Shown piece after piece: positions 8,576 through 16,963 of a stretch of DNA of 64,000 bases (the first letter of the stretch is position 1; the number at the start of each line of letters is the position of its first letter). The translations under genes and the position numbers were made by a program. Origin of the DNA: Cribrihabitans_A neustonicus (GTDB lineage Bacteria > Pseudomonadota > Alphaproteobacteria > Rhodobacterales > Rhodobacteraceae); assembly GCF_048820895.1 (NCBI RefSeq), contig NZ_JBMERQ010000009.1, positions 1 to 64,000 on the forward strand, in the 5' to 3' direction. A model generated the notes under the pieces. The model was not told the DNA's origin and searched no databases. It was given only the letters and a program-made list of their open reading frames with translations.

Positions 8576-9785
8576 GCATGCGGCAGCCCTGACGGCCATG
8601 ATCCTGACCCAAGCGGGCCAGGCTGCTGCACAGGACAGTGCGGCAGTAGCGGAGCTCGCCTCAGCCTACCTTTCCGAGGTGATAGACGCAGCTCGCGCCC
8701 AGGCCGGTGCTCCGAGCACTGTTGGCGCGCCGCAGGTAACAGAACTGCTTGCAGGGGATCCCAGGTGGGTGGCTCCTCAGGTGCAACCCGGAATCGGCCC
8801 TCTGATAGGTCACCTCGCAGTCCACGGCGCCGAAGCCGCGCATATATCCAGCGTGCAGCTGGCAGGCGAAGCAGCGCGCGTGACGGCAGAGGTCTCCTAT
8901 GCAGAACTGCCCGATATCGAATGGCCTGTCACGGTGGACCTACTGTGGCTCGGCGGGGAATGGAAAGTCCGTGAGGTGGAGCCGGCGCGGCGGCGTGCCT
9001 TGCCGGCTGATGCCAGTCCGGACGACGTGCTTGTGGCCTATCTCTCCGATCTGAAGGCAGCCGTCGAACGGCACTCCGGCCTGCCGCCGGAAAGCTGGCT
9101 TGCGCAGGCGCTTCAGTCACGCTGGATTGCCGGTGGGGGCGGATATTGGCGGCGGGCAGGCGATTGTCCCCGGGAGCGGCGGGCGGACTGCATGGCAGCG
9201 CCGCTGCAGGGCGCTGGCCTATGGACCGCCTTGGCGCGGGACCGCGCCGTTGATGCCCGGATTACCGATTTCCGGCTTCACCCCAGTCGTCCCACAGGCG
9301 AGCTGACCGTCACGACCGCGCGCCGAACCTACACAGCGGTCGAGGTCTTCGCCGCCACCCTTGAAAGGGACAAGCGGCACGGATGGCAGGTCACGTCCCT
9401 GAAGCGCCGCCAGAATGCGCTAGCCCCGGCCGCGGTGAGCCTGAAGGTAGAGACGAGCAGCGGCCTCGCCCTTGTTACTTCTCTGCTCGACGCGCTGACT
9501 GGTCCCGGGGCACCCTCGCAGGCCCAACTGCTTGCCGATCCGGGGGCGATTGCCCGCTACTTCGCCGACAGCCGCGAAGGCCGCAAGGCCGCGGCGCGGA
9601 CCATGAATTTGCCCCTCATGCTTTCGGCAGCGGGAGTCGATGCAGGCGGCCGGACCATCGCGGCAGAGGGACTGGACCGCGTGAGAGTGTATTACGCCGT
9701 TGACCGGGGGATAGCGCGCAGCCTGCTGTTCTCCCTCCTCCCCACCGATGACGGTCCGAAGATCAGAGAGGTCCTGATAGAATGA
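8568..9785 (+). CDS. Exported protein of unknown function, probably three internal repeats
   Basis: 405 residues. Starts inside the end of the VWA gene (8-base overlap, ATGAATAG). A signal peptide ends near QAGQAAAQ (about residue 22). I see three similar segments (about 25-140, 150-285 and 300-405), each opening with a helix such as ASAYLSEVIDAAR, AYLSDLKAAV or ALVTSLLDAL and closing with a strand such as GEWKVREVEP, GWQVTSLKRR or GPKIREVLIE. That pattern resembles repeated NTF2-like or DUF3828-like folds, but this is inference. Two cysteines lie near residues 195-205 (GDCPRERRADC). Frame open upstream to 8424, but only the overlap start gives a signal peptide. Confidence 0.72.
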   Translation: MNRHAAALTAMILTQAGQAAAQDSAAVAELASAYLSEVIDAARAQAGAPSTVGAPQVTELLAGDPRWVAPQVQPGIGPLIGHLAVHGAEAAHISSVQLAGEAARVTAEVSYAELPDIEWPVTVDLLWLGGEWKVREVEPARRRALPADASPDDVLVAYLSDLKAAVERHSGLPPESWLAQALQSRWIAGGGGYWRRAGDCPRERRADCMAAPLQGAGLWTALARDRAVDARITDFRLHPSRPTGELTVTTARRTYTAVEVFAATLERDKRHGWQVTSLKRRQNALAPAAVSLKVETSSGLALVTSLLDALTGPGAPSQAQLLADPGAIARYFADSREGRKAAARTMNLPLMLSAAGVDAGGRTIAAEGLDRVRVYYAVDRGIARSLLFSLLPTDDGPKIREVLIE

Positions 9786-10426
9786 ACACCATTCGCAGCT
9801 TCGCGGCCGCCTGCGCCGCCGCCCTGACTGTTTCCGCCGGCGCCCAGGCGGCCAAGCTGACGGACGTCTTCGCGGCGTCGGGATTTCTTGATCCCGGCGC
9901 GAACACCTTCGACCAAGTCACCGACTTCCTGAACGCCTGGGATTCGGGGCAGCAGATGCCCGATCAGTGGAATGACGACGCGGCGCCGCCGGAGCCGGAG
10001 GACATGACAATCGGCTCGCAATGCCTGACTCACCAGGCCTGCATGACCTGCGCCGAAGGGGCCGCCGACCGGGCGAACCGTGCCTTCGAGGTGCTGGTCA
10101 ACAACGAACGGCTGCTGGCGCGTACCCTGCGCAAGGCAAAGATCCTCCACACTCTCGCCGAAGGGGCGGCCGCGCAGCACCCGGCGGGCAAGGCGGCTTA
10201 TGCGCTGCAGCAGATCCGCGATATCGAGCCGGCAAAACGCACCTTTTTCGAGAATCTGGGAAAGGCGCAGGGCAACGCGCTTGAGGCCATGCGGGACTCG
10301 CTGAACGTGATCGGCACCTGCGAGCAGCAGCATCTGGGGCACACGGCCTTCCTAGCCCTCGCCGAGCATACCTACCAGATCGCGAAGATCCGCTTTGCTC
10401 TGAGCTTGAAAGGGGAGGCGCAATGA
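9782..10426 (+). CDS. Small exported helical protein of unknown function
   Basis: 214 residues. ATGA overlap with the preceding gene. Signal peptide through about residue 23 (SAGAQA-AKL). The mature part is mainly helical with four cysteines: three clustered (SQCLTHQACMTCAEGAADRA) and one near residue 180 (IGTCEQQ), which could form two disulfides in the periplasm. No family recognised. Translational coupling to both neighbours suggests it acts together with the VWA protein. Confidence 0.72.
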   Translation: MNTIRSFAAACAAALTVSAGAQAAKLTDVFAASGFLDPGANTFDQVTDFLNAWDSGQQMPDQWNDDAAPPEPEDMTIGSQCLTHQACMTCAEGAADRANRAFEVLVNNERLLARTLRKAKILHTLAEGAAAQHPAGKAAYALQQIRDIEPAKRTFFENLGKAQGNALEAMRDSLNVIGTCEQQHLGHTAFLALAEHTYQIAKIRFALSLKGEAQ

Positions 10427-10947
10427 AGCGGTTGGCAGCAGGATTGCTGGTGGCGATCGCACTGCCCGTCTCCGCCGCCCCCGTCAATGACGGCGGCTAC
10501 GCCACTGCCGAGCCGGTGGCGGTCACCCAGCCCATCGCGGGCGGCCCTGTCGGCGGACGCGAGGGGTTCTGGCTGATCTCCCTTGGAGGCGGGGACCAGG
10601 CCGACGGCTACCTTATTGATCCGCCGCCGCAAGCCGGGGAGAGGGTCGACATTGTTGGCGCTACGGAGGACGGCCGCCGCATCCCCGCAACGCTTGAACT
10701 CGTGCGGCGGTTCGGCGGGCAAGTGGTCGCCCGCGCCAGCCTCATGGAGAGCAAATTCTATGCCAGCTGGGTCGCCGATGCACCGGTCTTTCTCCGGGTA
10801 TCCATTGAGGCAAGTTCGGCTCCGGTGGAGATGCTGGTTGGAGTTCGGATTGCCCCGGCGGAGCAGACGGCCGCGCCGAAACCGGCTTCAGACATACAAA
10901 ACCGGGGTGCCGCGCCGGTACCGGCACTCGTTGTTCCCGCGAACTGA
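10423..10947 (+). CDS. Small exported beta-rich protein of unknown function
   Basis: 174 residues, ATGA overlap with the previous gene. Signal peptide MKRLAAGLLVAIALPVSAAP. The mature protein has alternating strand-like segments (FWLISLGGG, ATLELVRRFGGQVVARASL, VFLRVSIEASSAPVEMLVGV) and a low-complexity Ala/Pro tail (about 145-174). No known domain recognised. Last gene of the four-gene exported-protein operon; mobile-element debris begins about 270 bases downstream. Confidence 0.7.
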   Translation: MKRLAAGLLVAIALPVSAAPVNDGGYATAEPVAVTQPIAGGPVGGREGFWLISLGGGDQADGYLIDPPPQAGERVDIVGATEDGRRIPATLELVRRFGGQVVARASLMESKFYASWVADAPVFLRVSIEASSAPVEMLVGVRIAPAEQTAAPKPASDIQNRGAAPVPALVVPAN

Positions 10948-11212
10948 CCCGAGGCTGCTGGTTGGCGGGGCGTGTCGGGGATTGTCAAGGCAGATTGGCT
11001 TGGTGTTGGGACGCACGTAGCCGCAGTCAGCCCAAACGCGACATTCGTGCCAGGCGCAGTGGTTCCTTCTCTATAAGTGTAAAGCGTTTGGGCCATCTTC
11101 ACGAAAGCAGCCATCCAGCAGGTGGTAGCGGCCTTGGCTGATGTCGCGTTGAATGCTAGTGGCAGCGCTGCGCAGATAGCGACCTTTGCAAAGTTGTGCT
11201 GCAGATCCCAAA
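10948..11212. other. Intergenic region, no recognised gene
   Basis: Between the exported-protein operon and an IS3 remnant. A long open frame runs through it on the minus strand (KVAICAALPLAFNATSAKAA and onward), but it continues antisense into the real gene at 10423-10947 and shows no known family, so I do not call it. Probably degenerate sequence flanking the insertion. Confidence 0.4.
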
Positions 11213-11277
11213 CTGTTGGACTTATCCTCCCCCACTGAAGTGTTCCGCCGATATGTTCAGGAAAACGGAGGATCATA

Positions 11278-11556
11278 ATGGGAACGAAGCGACACAAGCC
11301 CGAAGAGATTGTCACGATGCTGCGGCAAATTGAAGTACCTGTTGGGCAAGGGATGGCGCGGGTGGATGCGATCCGCGAAGTGCGCATCACCGAATGGTCA
11401 TACTACCGCTGGCGCAAGCAATACGGCGGAATGGGAAACGACCAGTTCAGGAAACTCGAACGGTTGCAGAAAGAGAACGAGCTGCTGCGTCATGCCGCCT
11501 CGGACCTGACCCTGGACAAGCTCATCGTGACGGAAACAGCGAAGGGAGACTTCTGA
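11278..11556 (+). CDS. IS3-family transposase OrfA
   Basis: 92 residues beginning MGTKRHKPEEIVTMLRQIEV, with a helix-turn-helix (about 10-50, ending SYYRWRKQYGG) and a leucine-zipper-like segment (LERLQKENELLR) typical of IS3 OrfA proteins. An ACGGAGGATC ribosome site precedes it. In intact elements OrfA is joined to OrfB by a programmed -1 frameshift near its end; here OrfB is truncated, so OrfA is at most a DNA-binding leftover. Confidence 0.85.
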   Translation: MGTKRHKPEEIVTMLRQIEVPVGQGMARVDAIREVRITEWSYYRWRKQYGGMGNDQFRKLERLQKENELLRHAASDLTLDKLIVTETAKGDF

Positions 11557-11633
11557 GCCCCGCCCGCCGCCGTGCCTGCATTGAGAATGTGCGCAGCCTG
11601 TTCAGGGTGTCTGAGCAGCGCGCCTGCCGCGTC
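11550..11633 (+). pseudogene. IS3-family OrfB, N-terminal fragment
   Basis: In the -1 frame relative to orfA, the reading LLSPARRRACIENVRSLFRV followed by SEQRACRV matches the start of IS3 OrfB (HTH_21-like region). The match ends after RACRV; the DDE catalytic core is missing. Confidence 0.75.
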
Positions 11634-11774
11634 CCGGAGCTTCAGCAGCGTCTCGAAAGAAAACTTGGCTCTCTGAACAGGACGCCCATAGACATCCAGC
11701 GCGACGACATGAAGAACTTTCTTGCCAATGTCGATCCCGTAGGCTGCTGAGTTCGATTTTGGTTTGGTGCGCAT
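11634..11774 (-). pseudogene. IS110-family transposase, N-terminal fragment
   Basis: The minus strand from ATG 11774 reads MRTKPKSNSAAYGIDIGKKV then LHVVALDVYGRPVQRAKFS, the RuvC-like start of an IS110-family DEDD transposase with its first catalytic aspartate (GIDIGK). It ends at ETLLKL, joined to the IS3 orfB fragment. About 47 of the roughly 340-400 residues remain, so the gene is a remnant that marks a deletion or nested insertion junction at about 11633. Confidence 0.8.
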
Positions 11775-11910
11775 CCGGCGGTTTTTCCCTGCCGGTTGTG
11801 GCGCCAAGAGTGACACTGGTTTGATTTTGGTAGGTCGTCGGTCTCGCTTGCCCGTGCCACCTTCAGGCCGGCCAGGCGCGATCGCGGTGTAGAAAGCCGC
11901 CCGCCGCCGA

Positions 11911-11930
11911 GGGGGCGCGAAAGCGCCCTT
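11911..11930 (-). terminator. Hairpin downstream of the frc operon
   Basis: GGGCGC-GAAA-GCGCCC with two further G-T pairs, about 65-85 bases past the frcK stop on the minus strand. There is no long T-run, so termination strength is uncertain. Confidence 0.4.
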
Positions 11931-11993
11931 CCGGCTGGCCGTTTTCCGCGGGATCATGTGGATCAGGGCTTCGCCGCGGCGGAGGATGGAGGA

Positions 11994-12632
11994 TCATGCC
12001 GGGGTGCCCGAAAAGTCGATATCTGCAGGCAGCTCGGCTGCCTCGATCCGGGCCGCGTTGGCAAGGTCGTTGCCTTCGGCGCGGGCTGCTGCAGCCTCGG
12101 CATCGAGCCCATGCGCCTCCCAGCGTGCGATCAGCCGGCGGCGCAGTTCCGGCACCGGGACCCTGACGCGGACGGAGACATCCCAAAGCAGCGCAAGGTC
12201 GCGCCAGCCGGGTTCGCCAAACAGGAGATAGTTGCCTTCCGCCAGCACGACCCTGTGTTCCGGTCCGACCCGGCCGGCCCCGGCAATGGCGATGTCGCGG
12301 GCACGGTCGAAAACCGGGTAGAACACCTCGTCCTCCTGCCGCAGCGCTGCAAGCAGGCGGGCAAAGCCGCCGAGGTCGAAGGTCTCAGGTGCGCCCTTGC
12401 GGGCGAGGAGGCCGCGGGTTTTCAGGATTGCGTTGTCAAGGTGAAACCCGTCCATCGGAACCACCACGGTGCGGAGCCCCTTCTGATTCAGCGCATCGGC
12501 GGCGGCTTGCGCGAGGGTCGACTTTCCGGAGCCCGGCGCACCGGAAAGCCCCACCAATAGCCGCCGCCCCCCAGGCGTGGCCGTGGCAATCGCTGAAGCC
12601 AGCGCCCCAATGCCGGACAGCCTCGCGGTCAT
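11994..12632 (-). CDS. frcK: Sugar-operon P-loop kinase (FrcK-like)
   Basis: 212 residues with Walker A GAPGSGKST near residue 30, VVVPMDGFHLDN and LAEGNYLLF segments, and the nucleoside/phosphoribulokinase/pantothenate-kinase-like fold. Known frc loci (frcBCAK in rhizobia) end with such a kinase, thought to phosphorylate the imported sugar; the substrate here is inferred from that synteny. The start overlaps the end of frcA by ATGA. Last gene of the operon. Confidence 0.78.
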   Translation of the reverse strand: MTARLSGIGALASAIATATPGGRRLLVGLSGAPGSGKSTLAQAAADALNQKGLRTVVVPMDGFHLDNAILKTRGLLARKGAPETFDLGGFARLLAALRQEDEVFYPVFDRARDIAIAGAGRVGPEHRVVLAEGNYLLFGEPGWRDLALLWDVSVRVRVPVPELRRRLIARWEAHGLDAEAAAARAEGNDLANAARIEAAELPADIDFSGTPA

Positions 12633-13405
12633 GCGCTCGCGTGGTCCTCTTCCGGGGTTTTGGCGCCGGTCATATAGGCCACAGCGTCCGACATCGAGTG
12701 CTCTTTCGGGTCCAGCACGCACAGCCGCCGGCCGAGGCGGTGGACGTGGATGCGGTCCGCCACCTCAAAGACGTGCGGCATGTTGTGGCTGATCAGGATA
12801 ATCGGGATGCCGCGCGACTTCACGTCGAGGATCAGCTCCAGCACGCGGCGGGATTCCTTGACGCCAAGCGCCGCCGTCGGCTCGTCCAGGATGATCACCT
12901 TGGAGCCGAAGGCCGCCGCCCGCGCCACCGCAACGCCCTGGCGCTGGCCGCCGGACAGCGTTTCGACCGCCTGGTTGATGTTCTGGATGGTCATTAGCCC
13001 CAGGTCATTAAGCTTTTCCCGGGCGATGCGCGCCATCTCCGGCTTGTCGAGCTGGCGCAGGTATTTGCCGCGCCAGCCCGGCTTCCTGAGTTCGCGGCCC
13101 ATGAACATGTTGTCGGCAATTGACAGCGCGGGCGACATGGCGAGGGTCTGGTAGACCGTCTCGATGCCTTCCTCGCGGGCGTCGAGCGGCGAAGAAAATC
13201 GTACCTTGCGGCCCTCCAGCCAGACTTCGCCGTCATCCGGGGCCACCGCGCCGGAGACCGCCTTGATCAGGGTGGACTTGCCCGCCCCGTTGTCGCCGAT
13301 CACGGCGAGGATCTCCCCGGGCATCAGGTCGAAATCGCAGTGGTCCAGCGCGGTCACCTTGCCGTAGCGTTTGACCAGGTTGCGGGCTTTGAGAATGGGT
13401 TCCAT
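12629..13405 (-). CDS. frcA: Sugar ABC importer ATPase (FrcA-like)
   Basis: 258 residues, a single ABC domain: Walker A GDNGAGKST, signature LSGGQRQGVAVARA, Walker B VIILDEPTAAL, H-loop SHNMPHV. Single-domain ATPases of this kind, together with one RbsC-like permease and an FrcB-like binding protein, define the Frc subgroup of sugar importers. ATG 13405 overlaps the frcC stop (TGATG), giving translational coupling; the longer upstream frame would run into frcC. Confidence 0.88.
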   Translation of the reverse strand: MEPILKARNLVKRYGKVTALDHCDFDLMPGEILAVIGDNGAGKSTLIKAVSGAVAPDDGEVWLEGRKVRFSSPLDAREEGIETVYQTLAMSPALSIADNMFMGRELRKPGWRGKYLRQLDKPEMARIAREKLNDLGLMTIQNINQAVETLSGGQRQGVAVARAAAFGSKVIILDEPTAALGVKESRRVLELILDVKSRGIPIILISHNMPHVFEVADRIHVHRLGRRLCVLDPKEHSMSDAVAYMTGAKTPEEDHASA

Positions 13406-14469
13406 CAGACCGATACCTTTCTGATCCATTGATCCACGGCGACGGCGGCGATGATCAGCAGGCCGATCAGCAGATAGGTCCACTGCGCGTCCGCTCCCAT
13501 CAGGCGCAGGCCCAGCGAGAACACCCCGACGATCAGCGCTCCGAAGAAGGTGCCGAGGATCGAACCGCGGCCGCCGAAGAGCGAGATGCCGCCGATCACC
13601 ACCGCGGTGATGCTTTCGATGTTTGCAAGCTGGCCCGAGGTCGGTGAGACCGAGCCGATCCGGCCGATCATCGCCCAGCCGGCAAAGGCGCAGATCAGCC
13701 CCGACAGCATGTAGACGGAGATCAGGGTGCGCTTGACCTTCACGCCTGACAGCTCCGCCGCCTCCGGATCATCGCCGACGGCGTAGACGTGGCGCCCCCA
13801 AGCGGTATGGCGCAGCACGTAGGCCAGGAGCAGCACCAGAAGCACCATGAAGATCACCCCGTAGGTGAAGACGGCGCCGCCGACCCGGATCTTTTCTCCG
13901 AACAGTTGCAGCAGCGGCGCCTGTTCGGCGATGTCCTGACTGCGGATGGTTTCGTTTGCGGAATAGAGGAAATTGGTCGCCAGCACGATTTGCCACATAC
14001 CCAGCGTCACGATAAAGGGCGGCAGCTTGATCCGCGCGACCAGCCAGCCGTTGATGAAGCCGCAGAGCGTGCCGCAGGCCAGCCCGCAGAAGATGGCGAC
14101 TGTTGGCGGCAGGCCGTAGCGGAAGGTGAACTGCCCCATCACCACCGAACTCAGCACCATGATGGCCCCTACCGACAGGTCGATGCCTGCAGTGAGGATC
14201 ACCAGCGACTGGGCACAGGCGACGATTCCGACGATGCCGACCTGCTGCAGGATCAGGGTCAGCGCGAAAGGCGAGAAGAACTTCGAGCCGAGCAACAGGC
14301 CGAAAACGATCACCGACAGCGTCAGCACGATCAGGGGCACCAGCGACGGGGTCACGTGCAGCAGGTGCTGGAATTTCGACAGCAGGGATGCGGAGTGTTC
14401 GTCGAACTCGGCCACGGCCTGCGGGCTGCCAGCGGCCGCCGCCTCGAAGTTCTGCGGATTGGTGGTCAT
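13405..14469 (-). CDS. frcC: Sugar ABC importer permease (FrcC-like, RbsC family)
   Basis: 354 residues with a cytoplasmic N-terminal stretch (about 1-40) and eight to ten hydrophobic spans. Carries the family features AGIDLSVGAIM and GGRGSILGTFFGALI near the C-terminus. Forms the homodimeric channel for the imported sugar (fructose and similar sugars in characterised Frc systems). A 113-base gap separates it from frcB, longer than elsewhere in the operon. Confidence 0.88.
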   Translation of the reverse strand: MTTNPQNFEAAAAGSPQAVAEFDEHSASLLSKFQHLLHVTPSLVPLIVLTLSVIVFGLLLGSKFFSPFALTLILQQVGIVGIVACAQSLVILTAGIDLSVGAIMVLSSVVMGQFTFRYGLPPTVAIFCGLACGTLCGFINGWLVARIKLPPFIVTLGMWQIVLATNFLYSANETIRSQDIAEQAPLLQLFGEKIRVGGAVFTYGVIFMVLLVLLLAYVLRHTAWGRHVYAVGDDPEAAELSGVKVKRTLISVYMLSGLICAFAGWAMIGRIGSVSPTSGQLANIESITAVVIGGISLFGGRGSILGTFFGALIVGVFSLGLRLMGADAQWTYLLIGLLIIAAVAVDQWIRKVSV

Positions 14470-14518
14470 GGGAAGCCTCCGTTCGCCCGGAAAGCGCCTT
14501 GGGGCTCCGGGCCGGTGA

Positions 14519-14541
14519 GGGGCAAGCGCAGCGCCCGCCCC
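14519..14541 (-). promoter_or_regulatory. Intercistronic hairpin between frcB and frcC
   Basis: GC-rich imperfect inverted repeat, outer arms GGGGC and GCCCC with inner GCG/CGC. Located in the only sizeable gap of the operon, so it may stabilise the binding-protein mRNA or cause partial termination. There is no T-run. Confidence 0.3.
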
Positions 14542-14582
14542 CCAAGGATTCAGGTGTTAACGCAAGGAGAAGCTATGCGGCA

Positions 14583-15599
14583 TCAGCCCCAGCACAGCTC
14601 GGTGCCCTTTTCGGTGTCGATCGACTCCACGCCATCCACCGGCTTGTCGGTCACCAGCGCAACGCCGGTGTCGAAAAAGTCCTTGCCTTCGGACGGCTGC
14701 GGCTTCTCGCCGGTTTCGGCCCAGGTCTTGATCGCCTCCATGCCGAGCGCGGCCATGTCGAGCGGATATTGCTGCGAGGTGGCGCCGATCACGCCGTCCT
14801 TCACATTCTGCACCCCGGGGCAGCCGCCGTCGACCGAAACGATCAGAACGTCGTTTTCCCGGCCGATCGCCTTCAGCGCTTCATAAGCACCGGCAGCGGC
14901 CGGCTCGTTGATGGTGTAGACCACGTTGATCATCGGATCGGAGGCGAGAAGGTTCTCCATGGCGCGGCGGCCGCCCTCCTCGTTGCCGGCGGTCACGTCA
15001 TGGCCGACGATGCGCGGGTCGTCCTCGTCTCCCCACTTGTTCGGATCGCCCAGATCGATGCCGAAGCCCTGCAGGAAGCCCTGGTCGCGCAGTACGCCCA
15101 CCGAAGGCTGGCTGACAGCCAGGTCCAGCATACCGATTTTGGCGTTTGCGGCTTCCTCGCCCAGGGTGGCGGCGGCCCATTTGCCGATCAGCTCGCCCGC
15201 GACGAAGTTATCGGTGGCGAAGGTGGCGTCGGCCGCGTCGATCGGCTCCAGCGGGGTGTCGAGCGCGATCACCAGGAGCCCGGCATCGCGCGCCTGCTCT
15301 ACGGCCGGCACGATCGAGCTGGTGTCCGAGGCGGTCAGCAGGATGCCCTTTGCGCCGTCCGCAATGCAGGTCTCGATCGCCGCGACCTGGGTTTCGTGGT
15401 CGCCATCGACCTTACCCGCAAAGGATTTCAGCGACATGCCAAGCTCTTCGGCCTTGGCCTCGGCGCCTTCCTTCATCTTCACGAAGAAGGGGTTTGTGTC
15501 GGTCTTGGTGATCAGGCATGCGGTGATATTCTCCTGGGCCTGAGCCATCCCGGCCAGACCGGTCAGGCCCACGGCGGCCCCCAGCATCAGTCGTTTCAT
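14583..15599 (-). CDS. frcB: Sugar ABC importer periplasmic binding protein (FrcB-like)
   Basis: 338 residues. Signal peptide MKRLMLGAAVGLTGLAGMAQ-AQ, then ENITACLITKTDTNPFFVKM, the start of a type I periplasmic binding protein (RbsB/FrcB cluster). Substrate-pocket segments such as DGAKGILLTASD and ALDTPLEP fit sugar binders. A GGGAGGA ribosome site precedes ATG 15599; the frame is open further up but that part lies in the divergent promoter region. Probably binds fructose, ribose or mannose. Confidence 0.87.
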   Translation of the reverse strand: MKRLMLGAAVGLTGLAGMAQAQENITACLITKTDTNPFFVKMKEGAEAKAEELGMSLKSFAGKVDGDHETQVAAIETCIADGAKGILLTASDTSSIVPAVEQARDAGLLVIALDTPLEPIDAADATFATDNFVAGELIGKWAAATLGEEAANAKIGMLDLAVSQPSVGVLRDQGFLQGFGIDLGDPNKWGDEDDPRIVGHDVTAGNEEGGRRAMENLLASDPMINVVYTINEPAAAGAYEALKAIGRENDVLIVSVDGGCPGVQNVKDGVIGATSQQYPLDMAALGMEAIKTWAETGEKPQPSEGKDFFDTGVALVTDKPVDGVESIDTEKGTELCWG

Positions 15600-15684
15600 C
15601 TTGTCCTCCCTACATCGGTTGTTTTTTGCGCAATGCGCCCGAATGCAGGCAGGAAAGCCCGAATCGCGCGCCTGCGTCAATAAT

Positions 15685-15701
15685 TAAATCAAGTTGATTT
15701 A
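15685..15701. promoter_or_regulatory. Palindromic operator between frcB and frcR
   Basis: Perfect 17-base dyad TAAATCAA-G-TTGATTTA inside the AT-rich divergent region, 54 bases before frcR and 86 before frcB. Its symmetry, location and AT-rich character make it the likely site for the adjacent ROK repressor. Confidence 0.65.
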
Positions 15702-15754
15702 TTAATCGGCGCGGACCATTGTTCTTCTACCCCGGACAGGTTTAAGGCTGCGGC

Positions 15755-16963
15755 ATGGCAATCGACAAAGTCAGAACCTTGAGCAGCGGCGTGAACCAGA
15801 GCGGTGTGCGCGCCTATAACGAGCGGCTGCTGCTCTCAACCCTGCTGCGCCACGGTGCGCTTCCGGGCAGCGAGATCGCGCGCCGCACCAAGCTGTCGCC
15901 GCAAACGGCCTCGGTAATCCTGCGCAAACTGGAGAGCGACGGGCTGCTGATCCGCGGTGAAAGCGTGAAAGGCAGGGTGGGCAAGCCCTCGGTGCCAATG
16001 ACCATCAATCCGGACGGGCTGTTTTCCTACGGGCTCAAGATCGGGAGGCGCAGCGCCGACCTGCTGCTGATGGATTTCACCGGCGGGATCCGCAGCCAGT
16101 TGCAGCTGCGTTATGACTATCCGATGCCGGAACCGGTGTTTGACTTTGTCCGGGCGGGCATGCGCAAGATCGAGGGGGCCCTGCCGCCGGAAAGTGTGGG
16201 GCGGATCTGCGGCATCGGCGTCGCCGCGCCGTTCGAGCTGTGGAGCTGGCATGAGCAGGCCAAGGCGCCGAAAGCGGACTTCCGGGTATGGAAGGACATC
16301 AGGGTTCCGGATGAGATCGCGCGCTTCTCGGCGCTTCCGGTGTTCCCGGTTAACGACGCCACCGCCGCCTGCCGGGCCGAGCACGCCTTCGGCCGCGGCA
16401 AGGAATTCCGCGACTACGTCTATTTCTTCGTCGGTGCCTTCATCGGCGGCGGGGTCGTACTGAACCACTCGGTCTACGAAGGCGTGCGCGGCAATGCCGG
16501 CGCTCTGGGACCGATGACGATCCAGGGGGCGCACGGACCGCAGCAGCTCTTGGACGTCGCGTCCCTGCATGTGCTGGAAAGCCGCCTCAATGCGGCCGGG
16601 CTGGAGCGCGAACGGCTCTGGCGCCTGCCGCTCGACTGGTCCGGGTTCGAGGCGCAGTCCGGTCCGTGGCTCGCGGAGGCGGCTTCGGCTCTGGCGCAGG
16701 CCAGTCTCGCAGCATGCGCGGTGATCGACTTTGAGGCGGTGCTGATCGATGGCTTCCTGCCGGTGGAGATCCGGGCGCGGCTGGCGGAAGGTGTGCAGCA
16801 GGAGATCACAAAGCTCGATGTCCGGGGTCTGATCCGTCCGGCGGTTGCGGAGGGGCTGACCGGCGCCAATGCCCGCCCAATCGGGGCGGCAAGCGGCCCG
16901 CTCTTTGCCCAGTTCCTGCTCGACACCCATACCGGCCCGGGCGAGGTTTACCAGACACCCTGA
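15755..16963 (+). CDS. frcR: ROK-family sugar-responsive repressor
   Basis: 402 residues. An N-terminal winged helix (about 20-85: LSTLLRHGALPGSEIARRTK then LSPQTASVILRKLESDGLL) is fused to a ROK sugar-kinase-like domain with GIGVAAPFELW, PVFPVNDATAAC and FFVGAFIGGGVV. The CxCGxxGC zinc motif of classical ROK proteins is not evident. Divergent from the sugar importer with a clear palindrome between them, it should repress frcBCAK and be released by the sugar or its phosphate. Confidence 0.87.
   Translation: MAIDKVRTLSSGVNQSGVRAYNERLLLSTLLRHGALPGSEIARRTKLSPQTASVILRKLESDGLLIRGESVKGRVGKPSVPMTINPDGLFSYGLKIGRRSADLLLMDFTGGIRSQLQLRYDYPMPEPVFDFVRAGMRKIEGALPPESVGRICGIGVAAPFELWSWHEQAKAPKADFRVWKDIRVPDEIARFSALPVFPVNDATAACRAEHAFGRGKEFRDYVYFFVGAFIGGGVVLNHSVYEGVRGNAGALGPMTIQGAHGPQQLLDVASLHVLESRLNAAGLERERLWRLPLDWSGFEAQSGPWLAEAASALAQASLAACAVIDFEAVLIDGFLPVEIRARLAEGVQQEITKLDVRGLIRPAVAEGLTGANARPIGAASGPLFAQFLLDTHTGPGEVYQTP

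Larger units (their letters stand above)
11213..11633 (+). mobile_element. IS3-family element, truncated on the right
   Basis: The left end probably begins near 11213 (TGTTGGACTTATCC), about 65 bases ahead of orfA, as in IS3 elements of the IS407 type. orfA is complete; orfB is present for only about 28 codons and stops abruptly at about 11633, where sequence of an oppositely oriented IS110 transposase starts. The element cannot transpose by itself. Confidence 0.7.

Noticed and set aside
10758..11390. Long minus-strand open frame (210 codons) through the 3' end of the exported-protein operon and the IS3 remnant
   Set aside because: It is antisense to a well-supported gene and to IS3 orfA, and shows no known motif; high-GC shadow frame.
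13789..15683. Long plus-strand frames opposite frcC and frcB
   Set aside because: Antisense shadows of genes with strong family motifs.
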